NCBI GenBank assembly: GCA_020854775.1
Contig: JAHKLZ010000005.1
Span: 1-49,796, forward strand
Direction: 5' to 3'
DNA length: 49,796 bases
DNA from: Candidatus Woesearchaeota archaeon
GTDB taxonomy: Archaea; Nanobdellota; Nanobdellia; Woesearchaeales; 21-14-0-10-32-9
Shown: positions 24,960 to 32,169 of the stretch, piece after piece
How the letters are laid out: each line of letters begins with the position of its first letter
How positions within the stretch are numbered: position 1 is the stretch's first letter
Notes under the pieces: model-generated
What the model saw: the letters and a program-made list of their open reading frames with translations, nothing else
Told to the model about the DNA's origin: nothing
Database searches by the model: none
Made by a program: the position numbers and the translations under genes

Positions 24960-25964
24960 ATGAAGTTTGGAATTACAGGTAAAATTGGTTCCGGAAAAGA
25001 CACTGTTGCTGATAAACTAGTGGAAAAAGGTTTTATTCACATTTCTTTATCTGATATTCTTCGTGAAGACTTAAAAAGACAAGGTAAAAATGTTACTAGA
25101 GATAATCTTGTTGAGTTAGGTGCAAGAATAAGAAAGGAATATGGTGGTGCTATTCTTGCTGAGAGGGCTTATGCTAAAGTTGAGGAAGATAAGAATTATG
25201 TTTTTACTTCTGTTGGTAGAACTGAAGAAGTTGAGTTCTTTAAGAGTAAAGGTGTTAAGATTATTTTTGTTGATGCTCCTTTAAAATTAAGGTTTGAAAG
25301 AGCTAGGAAAAGAAAGAGAGAAAGCGAACCTTTAAAGTTTAGTGATTTTAAGAAACTTGAAAGAATTGAGTCTAAGGGTAAGAAGCTTGAAAGGAACTTG
25401 GATGATATAAAGAAGGTTTCTGATATTATTTTATTGAATGATTCTTCTTTGAATTCTTTGTATAAAAAGATTGATAGTATTTCTAAGTATCAAAGGCCTG
25501 GTTGGGATGATTATTTCATGGAGCTAGTTAAGGTTGTTGCTAAGCGTGCTACTTGTGGTAGGGGTAGAACTGGGTGTGTTATTACTAAGAATAATCATAT
25601 TTTAGCTACTGGTTATGTTGGTTCTGCTCCGGGTTTGCCTCATTGTGATGATGTTGGTCATTTGATGGTTAAGACTTTGCATCCTGATGGTGTTGAGCGT
25701 GATCATTGTATTAGGACTACTCATGCTGAGCAGAATGCTATTGCTCAGGCTGCTAGGAATGGTATTTCTTTAGAGGGTGCGACTATTTATATGAAGTTAG
25801 AGCCTTGTTTTTCTTGTGCTAAGCAAATTATTACTGTTGGTATTAAGAAAGTTATTTGTGCTAAGCGGTATCATGCTGGTCAGGAAACTAGGAAAATGTT
25901 TAAAAAAGCAGGCGTAGCACTTATTGCGTTAGAAGATAAAAATATAGATTATGAGCGAGGTTGA
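24960..25964 (+). CDS. Fused nucleotide kinase-like domain and dCMP deaminase
   Basis: 334 residues in two domains. Residues 1 to ~175 are a P-loop kinase-like domain (GKIGSGKD at 7-14), resembling dephospho-CoA or deoxynucleotide kinases. Residues ~185-334 are a cytidine/dCMP deaminase: zinc ligands in THAEQNAIAQ (HAE) and EPCFSCAK (PCxxC), plus an inserted CDDVGHLMV/RDHCIRTTHAE stretch typical of dCMP deaminases. It would turn dCMP into dUMP for dTTP synthesis. An upstream in-frame ATG at 24939 overlaps the TATA box and is rejected. The next gene overlaps or nearly abuts. Confidence 0.88.
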   Translation: MKFGITGKIGSGKDTVADKLVEKGFIHISLSDILREDLKRQGKNVTRDNLVELGARIRKEYGGAILAERAYAKVEEDKNYVFTSVGRTEEVEFFKSKGVKIIFVDAPLKLRFERARKRKRESEPLKFSDFKKLERIESKGKKLERNLDDIKKVSDIILLNDSSLNSLYKKIDSISKYQRPGWDDYFMELVKVVAKRATCGRGRTGCVITKNNHILATGYVGSAPGLPHCDDVGHLMVKTLHPDGVERDHCIRTTHAEQNAIAQAARNGISLEGATIYMKLEPCFSCAKQIITVGIKKVICAKRYHAGQETRKMFKKAGVALIALEDKNIDYERG

Positions 25965-25969
25965 TTGAT

Positions 25970-26437
25970 ATGAGTGATTTTTTTAAGCAACAAATTAAGG
26001 ATTTGAAGTATTTGCATATTGTTATTCCTGATAAGCGGTGTGTTATTCCTTTGGATAGTGTAATGGCTCATTATAAGGAATCTGATGATTATGTGTCTGA
26101 GCATAGGGCTCTTAGTGTGTTTGATGCTGAAAATCAGATGCGTGTTTTGGCTGAGAATTTGGATGCTATTGATAGTTTTGTTTCTAATGTTGCTTCTGAG
26201 CTTAAAGATAAGAAAGTGCTAGCGTTTAGTAGCAAGTATAAGACTTTTAATCCTGTTAAGTCTAAGCTTGTTGGCATGTATGAACGTGGTGAGAAATTAT
26301 GTCCTTTGGATGGTTTGGTTGCTAATTCTTTTAGTGATAATTCTTTTTTGAAGGATTTGTCGGTTAATTCTCAGAATGATTTATTTCAGGATTATTTAAT
26401 GACTTATATGTTGCATTCTGAGTTGTGTAAGAAATAA
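25970..26437 (+). CDS. Hypothetical protein
   Basis: 155 residues, not recognised. Contains no transmembrane segment or cysteine motif; sequence is mixed alpha/beta with acidic stretches (DSVMAHYKESDDYVSEH). A TTG at 25961 overlapping the upstream stop would add three residues; the ATG at 25970 with GAGG about nine bases upstream is preferred. Position after the deaminase suggests cotranscription, not function. Confidence 0.55.
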   Translation: MSDFFKQQIKDLKYLHIVIPDKRCVIPLDSVMAHYKESDDYVSEHRALSVFDAENQMRVLAENLDAIDSFVSNVASELKDKKVLAFSSKYKTFNPVKSKLVGMYERGEKLCPLDGLVANSFSDNSFLKDLSVNSQNDLFQDYLMTYMLHSELCKK

Positions 26438-26485
26438 TTTTTTTTAACTTAATATTTAAATAAGATTATTATTTTCTTTTTTTTC

Positions 26486-27625
26486 ATGGTTGATAAATGG
26501 CCTTTGTATTTTTCGGATAATCTTTATTTGAGTAATCCTGAGTCTGAGACTGGTATTCTTTGTTTGTGGACTAAGAAGGAGCGTCTTATTGAGAAGTTAA
26601 ATCCTGATTTGTATAGTTTTATTGGTCAGCTTTATTCTAAGGATTATGGAGTCATGGTTCTTTTGAGGAATTTGTTGGCTAAGAATGATTTAAGGAATCT
26701 TGTTATGGTTGGTATTGATCTTAATGGTTCTGGTAAGGTTATTTCTTCTTTTTTTTATGATGGTGTTGATTCTAATGGTAAGATTCTTGGTACTGAGACT
26801 TATTTGGATAAGGATGTTTTGGAGCATGTTGATTTGTTGAGGGAAAGAATTAATTTTGTTGATTTGACTAATAAGAAGTTTGATGAGTTGAATGATTTTT
26901 TGTTGTTTGATAAGCGTGGTGCGTTTGGAGATTGTGTTGTTTTGGATTTGCCTAGTCTTGAGCCTCCTAAGCGTTTGCCGACTGATTTTTCTGGTTTTAA
27001 GGCTCGTGGTCTTGATTTTACTACTGCTTATAAGATTTTGATTAATTTTGTTTTGAAATTTGGTGTTTTTAATGATGTTGAGAAGAAATTAAAGGTTTGG
27101 AATGTTACTCTTGTTGCTAAAAGGGTTTCTGGTCAGGATAAGCAATTTCTTGGTTCTAAAAAGAATGTTTTGGTTGAGTCTGATTCTTTTTTGTCTAATA
27201 AGTATTTTGATTCGTTTTTTTTTAAGAAATTCGATGCTTGGAATTCTTTGCAGGAATTGGCTAGGGTTCATGATAAGGATAATTCTTTGAATGTTGTGTG
27301 TTTTGAGTTGTTTATTGACGAAGCGGATTTGGAGTCTGCTTATGAGTTGGTTGGCAGTATTCCTGATTCTCAGGTTTGGGATCAGGATCCTCATGGTTCT
27401 TTGCTTGTTAGGGTTGAGGATGATTTGATTAAGGTCACTCATTTAGATGTTGATGGCGTGGTTCTTGAGGAGTTTTGTGCTGATAATTCTAAGTCTTTGT
27501 TTAAAAAATTGATTGATGATAATAAGGTTTCTTTGTTGTATCATGCTTTGGATATTGGTGGTGAAATTAAGCGCGCTGAGGATGCTTTAAAGCGCAACAT
27601 GGTTTTTGTTCAGGATAAGAAGTGA
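26486..27625 (+). CDS. MtrA-like/DUF4346 pterin-associated protein
   Basis: 379 residues. The first ~170 follow the pattern of MtrA-like domains (WPLYFSDNLYLSNPESETGILCLWTKKE, then GIDLNGSGKVI and GTETYLDKDVLEHVDLLRE), related to tetrahydromethanopterin S-methyltransferase subunit A. The C-terminal ~100 residues, ending LLYHALDIGGEIKRAEDALKR then FVQDKK, fit the DUF4346 ending (usually HAAYLGRELAKAE ... YVQD). This architecture occurs in archaea near thymidylate and folate genes. Neighbouring dCMP deaminase supports a link to pyrimidine or one-carbon metabolism. The middle ~110 residues are unassigned. Calls here are from remembered patterns, so moderate confidence. Confidence 0.65.
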   Translation: MVDKWPLYFSDNLYLSNPESETGILCLWTKKERLIEKLNPDLYSFIGQLYSKDYGVMVLLRNLLAKNDLRNLVMVGIDLNGSGKVISSFFYDGVDSNGKILGTETYLDKDVLEHVDLLRERINFVDLTNKKFDELNDFLLFDKRGAFGDCVVLDLPSLEPPKRLPTDFSGFKARGLDFTTAYKILINFVLKFGVFNDVEKKLKVWNVTLVAKRVSGQDKQFLGSKKNVLVESDSFLSNKYFDSFFFKKFDAWNSLQELARVHDKDNSLNVVCFELFIDEADLESAYELVGSIPDSQVWDQDPHGSLLVRVEDDLIKVTHLDVDGVVLEEFCADNSKSLFKKLIDDNKVSLLYHALDIGGEIKRAEDALKRNMVFVQDKK

Positions 27626-27630
27626 TTTTT

Positions 27631-27870
27631 ATGTCTTTTGATTTGAAGAATTTTGTTGATAGGTCTGGTTTTGATGTTGTTGTTAAAACTAATCAACGTA
27701 AGGATTGTGTTGATTTGGTTGATGATTTGGTTGTTGTTTGTGTTAGGGCTAAGCCTGAGAATAATTTAGCTAATTTAGAGGTTGAACGCGTTTTATCTAA
27801 GTTTTTTGGTAAATCTGTTAAGATTGTTAAGGGTAAATCTTCTAGGAAAAAAGTTGTTGTTTTTTCTTAA
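27631..27870 (+). CDS. DUF167 (YggU-like) protein
   Basis: 79 residues matching DUF167/COG1872: VCVRAKPENNLANLEVERVLSKFFG followed by VKIVKGKSSRKKVVVF corresponds to the family pattern of P-x-x-G-x-A-N ... G-x-x-S-R-x-K. Function unknown in the family. A GTG at 27622 overlaps the upstream stop; ATG at 27631 is preferred. Confidence 0.82.
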   Translation: MSFDLKNFVDRSGFDVVVKTNQRKDCVDLVDDLVVVCVRAKPENNLANLEVERVLSKFFGKSVKIVKGKSSRKKVVVFS

Positions 27871-27957
27871 AAAAAAATTCACTAAAATGTTTTGTTTTTG
27901 ATTAAATGTTTTAAAAACATCATAACATAACCTTTAAAAAACATATTTAAATTTAAT

Positions 27958-28059
27958 TATTGGAAATACAATAAATAAAATAACTTAAAAAATTAAATAT
28001 TGGAAAATCAATACATAATGACGACAAATATTATTTAATATTGGACAACCAATAAATTA
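27958..28059 (+). repeat. Three phased iterons
   Basis: Direct repeats of about 21 bases start at 27958, 27998 and 28039. All keep TATTGGA at the left and CAATA at the right with a 4-base variable middle, so each is also a short inverted repeat (ATTGG ... CAAT). Start-to-start spacing is 40 and 41 bases, about four helical turns. Such phased iterons bind initiator, partition or regulatory proteins; which applies here is not known. Confidence 0.8.
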
Positions 28060-28097
28060 TTTTTTTATTTTTTTTTAAAAAAAGAAAATATAATAAT

Positions 28098-28113
28098 CTA
28101 AAAGTTTTAAGCA
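28098..28113 (+). repeat. 16-bp motif, left copy 1
   Basis: CTAAAAGTTTTAAGCA, identical at 28153-28168. The reverse complement with one central change (C to G) appears at 29333-29348 and with one further end change at 29389-29404, on the other side of xerA. Confidence 0.75.
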
Positions 28114-28152
28114 TTTATCAGAATTTTTATTATATATTTTTTTAATAAAAAA

Positions 28153-28168
28153 CTAAAAGTTTTAAGCA
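28153..28168 (+). repeat. 16-bp motif, left copy 2
   Basis: Identical to the copy at 28098-28113, 55 bases apart start to start. It lies 26 bases beyond the xerA stop codon. Confidence 0.75.
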
Positions 28169-28194
28169 AAAACTAAATGTTGTTTTTTTAGATT

Positions 28195-28995
28195 TTACAA
28201 AGAATCTAAAGGACTTATAACTTTCTTTTTATGTTCAGAACTAACATGAGTATATATTTGAGTAGTTTGTAAATTACTATGCCCTAATAATTCTTGAATA
28301 ACTCTTATATCATTACCTGTTTCTAATAAATGTGTTGCGAAACTATGTCTTAAAGTATGAGGTGTAACTTTTTTAGATATATTTGCTTTACTAGCCGTTA
28401 ATTTAACGATTTTTTGTATATTCTTAGTAGAGAGTTGTCCATTTCGTCCTGAAAATACGTATTCAGATTGTCTTGGAAGTTTTTTTAATAAATCAGATAA
28501 TGCTTCTGACAATATTATCATCCTGTCTTTTTGGCCTTTTCCGCTTCTCACCCAAGCTATTTTTTCATCCAACTCTAAATTATTCCATTTTAAATTTACG
28601 AGCTCTGAAACCCTTAAACCAGATGAATAAAGTAACATCATCATTAATTTTGATTTTTTCGCACTACTGTGCTCCAACAATCTCTTAACTTCTTCTTTTG
28701 TCAATACTGTTGGAAGAGAAGCAGTTATCTTTGGCGTTTTAATATTAACAAAACCTTTTTCTAAAACGTTGTTGTAAAAAAACAATAAAGCAGATCTTGC
28801 CAAATTCAGAGTTCTTGGCGATAATCTTTTTTCAGTTATTAAATGAGCTAAATAAATCTTTAAATCATTAGCTATTATTTCTTCAGGTTTTTTCTTTAAG
28901 AACTCTAAACAATCCAAATTATATTTTATGTATGATTCTATTGTTGATCCGCTGTAACCTCTTAATTTTAGTTCGGCTTCTAGCAATTTCATCAT
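28195..28995 (-). CDS. xerA: XerA-type tyrosine recombinase
   Basis: 266 residues. The N-terminal SAM-like core-binding domain spans ~1-90, the catalytic domain ~95-266. The full catalytic set can be read: Arg128 (SGLRVSEL), Lys153 (SGKGQKD), His213 and Arg216 (TPHTLRHSF), His239 (LLGHSN) and Tyr248 (TQIYTHVS). Such recombinases resolve chromosome dimers at a dif site or act on integrated elements. A dif-like site lies 54 bases upstream of its start (29049-29076), an arrangement known for single-recombinase Xer systems in bacteria (XerH/difH, XerS/difSL). The - strand coding sequence is less biased than its neighbours. ATG at 28995 or 28992. Confidence 0.93.
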   Translation of the reverse strand: MMKLLEAELKLRGYSGSTIESYIKYNLDCLEFLKKKPEEIIANDLKIYLAHLITEKRLSPRTLNLARSALLFFYNNVLEKGFVNIKTPKITASLPTVLTKEEVKRLLEHSSAKKSKLMMMLLYSSGLRVSELVNLKWNNLELDEKIAWVRSGKGQKDRMIILSEALSDLLKKLPRQSEYVFSGRNGQLSTKNIQKIVKLTASKANISKKVTPHTLRHSFATHLLETGNDIRVIQELLGHSNLQTTQIYTHVSSEHKKKVISPLDSL

Positions 28996-29004
28996 TTTTC
29001 ACCA

Positions 29005-29031
29005 TTTTTTTGATTTTTTTGATTTTTTTGA
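29005..29031. repeat. 9-bp unit, three perfect tandem copies
   Basis: Three perfect copies of TTTTTTTGA. In the xerA direction they read TCAAAAAAA and sit immediately before the ribosome-binding area (GGTG) of xerA, so copy number could change leader length by slippage. Confidence 0.8.
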
Positions 29032-29048
29032 TAAAAAAACCTTCGAAA

Positions 29049-29076
29049 AGTTACCATAATGTATATTGTGCGAACT
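29049..29076. other. dif: Putative dif recombination site
   Basis: Left arm AGTTACCATAA (11), spacer TGTATA (6), right arm TTGTGCGAACT (11): exactly the 11-6-11 format of dif. The right arm, reverse complemented, matches the left at 8 of 11 positions. The core CATAATGTATATT is identical to the core of the Escherichia coli dif sequence as I recall it, and the right arm ends in AACT as in Bacillus dif. It is embedded in a larger inverted repeat (AAAAGTT ... AACTTTT, 29047-29080). Location just upstream of xerA strengthens the call. Strand skew does not change sign here, so a terminus role is not shown. Confidence 0.7.
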
Positions 29077-29080
29077 TTTA

Positions 29081-29090
29081 ACTATTTATA
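29081..29090 (-). promoter_or_regulatory. TATA box of xerA
   Basis: Minus strand reads TATAAATAGT. Transcription would start some 25 bases downstream, within the dif-like site, so XerA bound at the site could repress its own gene. Inference from spacing only. Confidence 0.5.
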
Positions 29091-29108
29091 TGTTTCGGTT
29101 TTATACTG

Positions 29109-29121
29109 TTCTCGACGAGAA
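29109..29121. repeat. 13-bp perfect palindrome
   Basis: TTCTCG and CGAGAA around a single A. It stands out as GC-containing in very AT-rich DNA, 33 bases beyond the dif-like site. A second imperfect palindrome (AAAGGCCGGACTTT) is at 29160-29173. Confidence 0.65.
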
Positions 29122-29332
29122 AGATAAAAAAAGGCGTTAAAACACTATATTTTCATCAAAAAGGCCGGACTTTCTAAACAAATTTAGCTAAAATAAATCA
29201 TTAAAAATTATTTCTTCAATTTATGTTATAAAATTAATAGTTTGATAATTAATTCAATAATAGTTCAATAATGATTTAGTTAGTTTTATTTAATTTTTCA
29301 CCAAATTTTTTGAAAATAAAATGTTTAATTTT

Positions 29333-29348
29333 TGCTTAAAAGTTTTAG
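29333..29348 (-). repeat. 16-bp motif, right copy 1 (mirrored)
   Basis: TGCTTAAAAGTTTTAG, the reverse complement of the left copies except one central base. With the copy at 29389 the spacing is 56 bases, nearly the same as the 55 bases of the left pair. Confidence 0.7.
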
Positions 29349-29388
29349 ATTAATCTCGAAAAAACTTATTTATAAAACTTCTTAGATT

Positions 29389-29404
29389 TGCTTAAAAGTT
29401 TTAA
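29389..29404 (-). repeat. 16-bp motif, right copy 2 (mirrored)
   Basis: TGCTTAAAAGTTTTAA, one base different from right copy 1 at its end. Confidence 0.7.
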
Positions 29405-29571
29405 ACAATATTTTATTTATTATTTTCAATATTGAAACTAATTAGTTTGGAAATAAATCTTAATTTTTACAAATATCTTTCAATTATTTTAGAAAAATAT
29501 TTTTTGTTGTATTTTTGTAGACTGCTTTTTGTTTTATACTCATTAATCACTTTTTTGTTATAGGTGATATT

Positions 29572-30663
29572 ATGGGTAAAGAAAAATTATTAGATGTTGA
29601 ATCTGATGACTTACGAGATGCTATTGAACGACTTAAGAATTGTGCTACTAATAATGATTTATTAAGAGAGACTAATGATTTGATTAAGAAAGTTGAACAA
29701 ATTTATAGTAAAAAAAGCAGTACTAATCTTGATGAAGATACTGAAACTAATAAGGAATTAAATAATTCTTTTAGTGATGTTGAAACTTCTACTATGAATT
29801 TAAAAAATCAAGCATATGATGTGTTGAGTAATTTCTTAGGTATTGATATGTATAAATTAGAGAATAAAAGACAATTAAAAAAAGCTTATAGTTCTCTTGA
29901 TGTTTTAAAGAAAGATATTAAAGTTCTTGAGAAAGCTTTGAATGGAGAGGAAGTTTATAATCCTCCTAGTTTGAATAATGCTGAATTGCTTAGGTACATT
30001 AATAGTGTTAGTCCTAAAAGGAAAGGTTTGTATTTTCGTGATAGTGAGCTTAAAGATATAAATTTGATGTATAGATCTCAAGAAATTGAGTTGAATAATA
30101 GAATTGATTTGTTTGAACAACAAATTGATGATATAGATAATAAGTTGACTGATATTAAAAGTTCTGATATTAAGTCTGCTAGGATTTTAAGTAAAGAAAG
30201 AACTAATTTGTTAAGGATGCTTGATTCTTATCAGAGAAAAGTTGAAGATATTAATAATGATATGAACAAATACATTATTGATCATAAAATTGTTGAGAAT
30301 ATGATTTATGAATATTCCACTATTTTGAATACTGGTAGGAATTTGTATAATAATGTTGAGCTTAGTCTTAGTATCGTTGGTTCTGATTTATCTCCTGAGG
30401 GTAAGACTTTGGAGCAAGCTATTGATAGTTTGAAAACTGTTAAGAATATTAGTGAAAAGTTCAGATCGTTCATTAATAAGTATGCTGTTGAAAAAAAATC
30501 TAGGAATAGTCGTTTGTGTGATGAAGTTAATAAAGTTGTTAGTGATGATAATGGTGAAGAATTGTCTGATAGTATTACTAGGATTAATAAGCAGTTGTAT
30601 AATTCGTCTAAGTCTAATATGAAGGCTATGCGTGATACTTATTTTAATAATCTTGGTTTTTAA
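29572..30663 (+). CDS. Coiled-coil protein of unknown function
   Basis: 363 residues, almost entirely helical and charged, with heptad-like stretches at about 95-125, 175-260 and 275-310. No transmembrane helix or cysteine. Not recognised. ATG is preceded by AGGTGAT. It is the first gene after the xerA/dif region and is followed in the same direction by two ATPase genes, so it may be their substrate, adaptor or structural partner. Codon use is richer in A than the T-rich genes downstream. Confidence 0.65.
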   Translation: MGKEKLLDVESDDLRDAIERLKNCATNNDLLRETNDLIKKVEQIYSKKSSTNLDEDTETNKELNNSFSDVETSTMNLKNQAYDVLSNFLGIDMYKLENKRQLKKAYSSLDVLKKDIKVLEKALNGEEVYNPPSLNNAELLRYINSVSPKRKGLYFRDSELKDINLMYRSQEIELNNRIDLFEQQIDDIDNKLTDIKSSDIKSARILSKERTNLLRMLDSYQRKVEDINNDMNKYIIDHKIVENMIYEYSTILNTGRNLYNNVELSLSIVGSDLSPEGKTLEQAIDSLKTVKNISEKFRSFINKYAVEKKSRNSRLCDEVNKVVSDDNGEELSDSITRINKQLYNSSKSNMKAMRDTYFNNLGF

Positions 30664-30693
30664 TTTTTTTTATTTTTTTGGGGGTGCTTTATT

Positions 30694-32169
30694 ATGAGTT
30701 TGGATGATGTTTTAAGTCCTGATTTGGTTAAGAAAAATAAAAGATTTGTTGTTAAAGAGTATTCTAGTTTTTTGAATTCTCAGAGTTTTAGTTGTAATAT
30801 TAAAGATGTTGATTATGTTAAAAATCATCAGTTATTGTTTCTTGGTGGTTTTTATGCTGCTAAGGATTCTTTGTCTGGTGATGTTAAGCATCTTGATGAT
30901 TCTTTTCAGAGAATGTATTTTTCCGCGGTTAGTTCTGTTAATTTGTTGAATTCTTTTGAGGGTGTTGATTTTGGTTTTCCTTTGAATTTTGGTTCTTTGA
31001 ATTTTTCTGTTAGTGATTATGAGTCTAATTTGAGAATACTTAAGAAACACGTTGATGAAGTTAGTAAATATGATGATTTTGTTAATTCTTCTTATTCTTA
31101 TTTTTGTGGTTTGAATGATTTTTTGTTTTCTTTTTTGAAGGATTCTGTTGATGATAAATTAATTAAGTTTAAAGATCGTAAATCTAAGATTAATGGTTCT
31201 AATATTGTTCCTGTTAAAGTTAATGGTGTTGATTCTGTTGATTTAGAGAATATTAGTTTTGTTGAGACTTCTTATGATGATATTATTGGTAATGTTGTTG
31301 TTAAAGATTCTTTGGATTTGTCTATGCGTAAGCTTTTTTTGTATAATTCTGAACGGAAAAATAATCCTGCTCTTGAGAAGATGCAGTTTAAGCAGAATTT
31401 TTTGTTGGTTGGTGAGTCTGGTAATGGTAAAGGTATGCTTGCGGCTTATGCTGCGAGTGTTGGTTCTGATTTGGCTAGTAAGCTTGATAAGGATTTAAGG
31501 ATTGTTTCTATGGAGAATAATTCTAGTTATCAGGACGGTCCTATTCTTAAGTTGTTGAGTTATTTAAAGAATATTTCTAATAGTGATGATTTGTTTCTTG
31601 TTATTTTGGATGAGGTTGATTCTGTTTTTTCTTCTAGGGTTGATTATAAGACTCAGAATTATCAGAAAAAATTGGTTACTGAGTTGTTGAAGTTTACTAG
31701 TAATTCTGTTGAGTATGTGAATAAAGGTAATTATGTTTTAATTGCTATGACTAATACGCCTAATCAGTTAGATCCTGCTTTTCTTAATCGTTTGAATAAA
31801 GGTACTTATTTATGTGAGGGTCCTAAGTCTGTTGATGAGAAAATTTTGCTTGTGAAGAATTTGATTTATAAGTTGGTTCCTGATGATGTTGTTCGTGTTA
31901 AGGATTGGAATAAAATTGGTGGTGTTGCGTATGATTTAGGACTTTCTGGTAGGGAGCTTAAGGATTGTGTTGAGAATTTGTTTGAGTCTAGTTGTTTAAA
32001 TGGTCTTCCTAGTAATATTTATGGTTTGGATTATGATAAGCAGTTATCTTTTTTTAATGATTTTAAAGTTATTGATGATTCTGTTATTCTTGATGGAATT
32101 ATTAAGACGGGTGAGCGTAGAAAAGTTGATAATTATTTGTTGAGGGGTGGTTATGTTGAGTCTGTTTAA
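30694..32169 (+). CDS. AAA+ ATPase with atypical Walker A
   Basis: 491 residues. The first ~190 are unassigned; the ATPase module spans ~195-460. Walker A reads GESGNGKG at 240-247, with Gly where Ser/Thr normally follows the lysine. Walker B is FLVILDEVDS (Asp306, Glu307), sensor 1 is AMTN (351-354), and an arginine-finger-like NRL follows PAFLNRL (to 367). LSGRELKDCVENL (~425) fits the sensor 2 helix of FtsH/Cdc48-like AAA proteins. Loss of the Walker A hydroxyl would weaken magnesium binding. The end overlaps the next ATPase gene. Function unknown; a remodelling or motor role is inferred from family. Confidence 0.75.
   Translation: MSLDDVLSPDLVKKNKRFVVKEYSSFLNSQSFSCNIKDVDYVKNHQLLFLGGFYAAKDSLSGDVKHLDDSFQRMYFSAVSSVNLLNSFEGVDFGFPLNFGSLNFSVSDYESNLRILKKHVDEVSKYDDFVNSSYSYFCGLNDFLFSFLKDSVDDKLIKFKDRKSKINGSNIVPVKVNGVDSVDLENISFVETSYDDIIGNVVVKDSLDLSMRKLFLYNSERKNNPALEKMQFKQNFLLVGESGNGKGMLAAYAASVGSDLASKLDKDLRIVSMENNSSYQDGPILKLLSYLKNISNSDDLFLVILDEVDSVFSSRVDYKTQNYQKKLVTELLKFTSNSVEYVNKGNYVLIAMTNTPNQLDPAFLNRLNKGTYLCEGPKSVDEKILLVKNLIYKLVPDDVVRVKDWNKIGGVAYDLGLSGRELKDCVENLFESSCLNGLPSNIYGLDYDKQLSFFNDFKVIDDSVILDGIIKTGERRKVDNYLLRGGYVESV

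Larger units (their letters stand above)
27871..28194. other. AT-rich intergenic region with iterons and palindrome
   Basis: 324 bases without a gene. It contains a perfect 15-base palindrome (27906-27920, ATGTTTT and AAAACAT arms around A), three ~21-base iterons (27958, 27998, 28039), a long T tract at 28060-28076, and two copies of a 16-base motif (28098 and 28153). Visibly less T-skewed than neighbouring DNA. Confidence 0.85.
28996..29571. other. 576-bp gene-free region with dif-like site and repeats
   Basis: It holds, in order: a triple tandem repeat (29005-29031), a dif-like site (29049-29076), a minus-strand TATA-like element (29081-29090), palindromes at 29109-29121 and 29160-29173, a very AT-rich stretch (29180-29330), the mirrored 16-base motifs (29333 and 29389), and the promoter area of the coiled-coil gene. 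No coding frame of note. Confidence 0.85.

Noticed and set aside
26486-27625. Thymidylate synthase ThyA
   Set aside because: No active-site PCH/Cys motif or RRxx motif of ThyA is visible; the MtrA-like and DUF4346-like patterns fit better.
27958-28059. CRISPR array
   Set aside because: Only three imperfect ~21-base repeats with ~20-base gaps and no cas genes nearby; the internal variation and helical phasing fit iterons better.
29049-29076. Replication terminus at the dif-like site
   Set aside because: The + strand stays T/G-rich on both sides, so the skew gives no support for fork convergence at this point.
27871-29571. Chromosomal replication origin
   Set aside because: AT-rich repeats are suggestive, but there is no orc1/cdc6 gene and the strand skew does not change sign here. 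Kept only as a possible maintenance locus.
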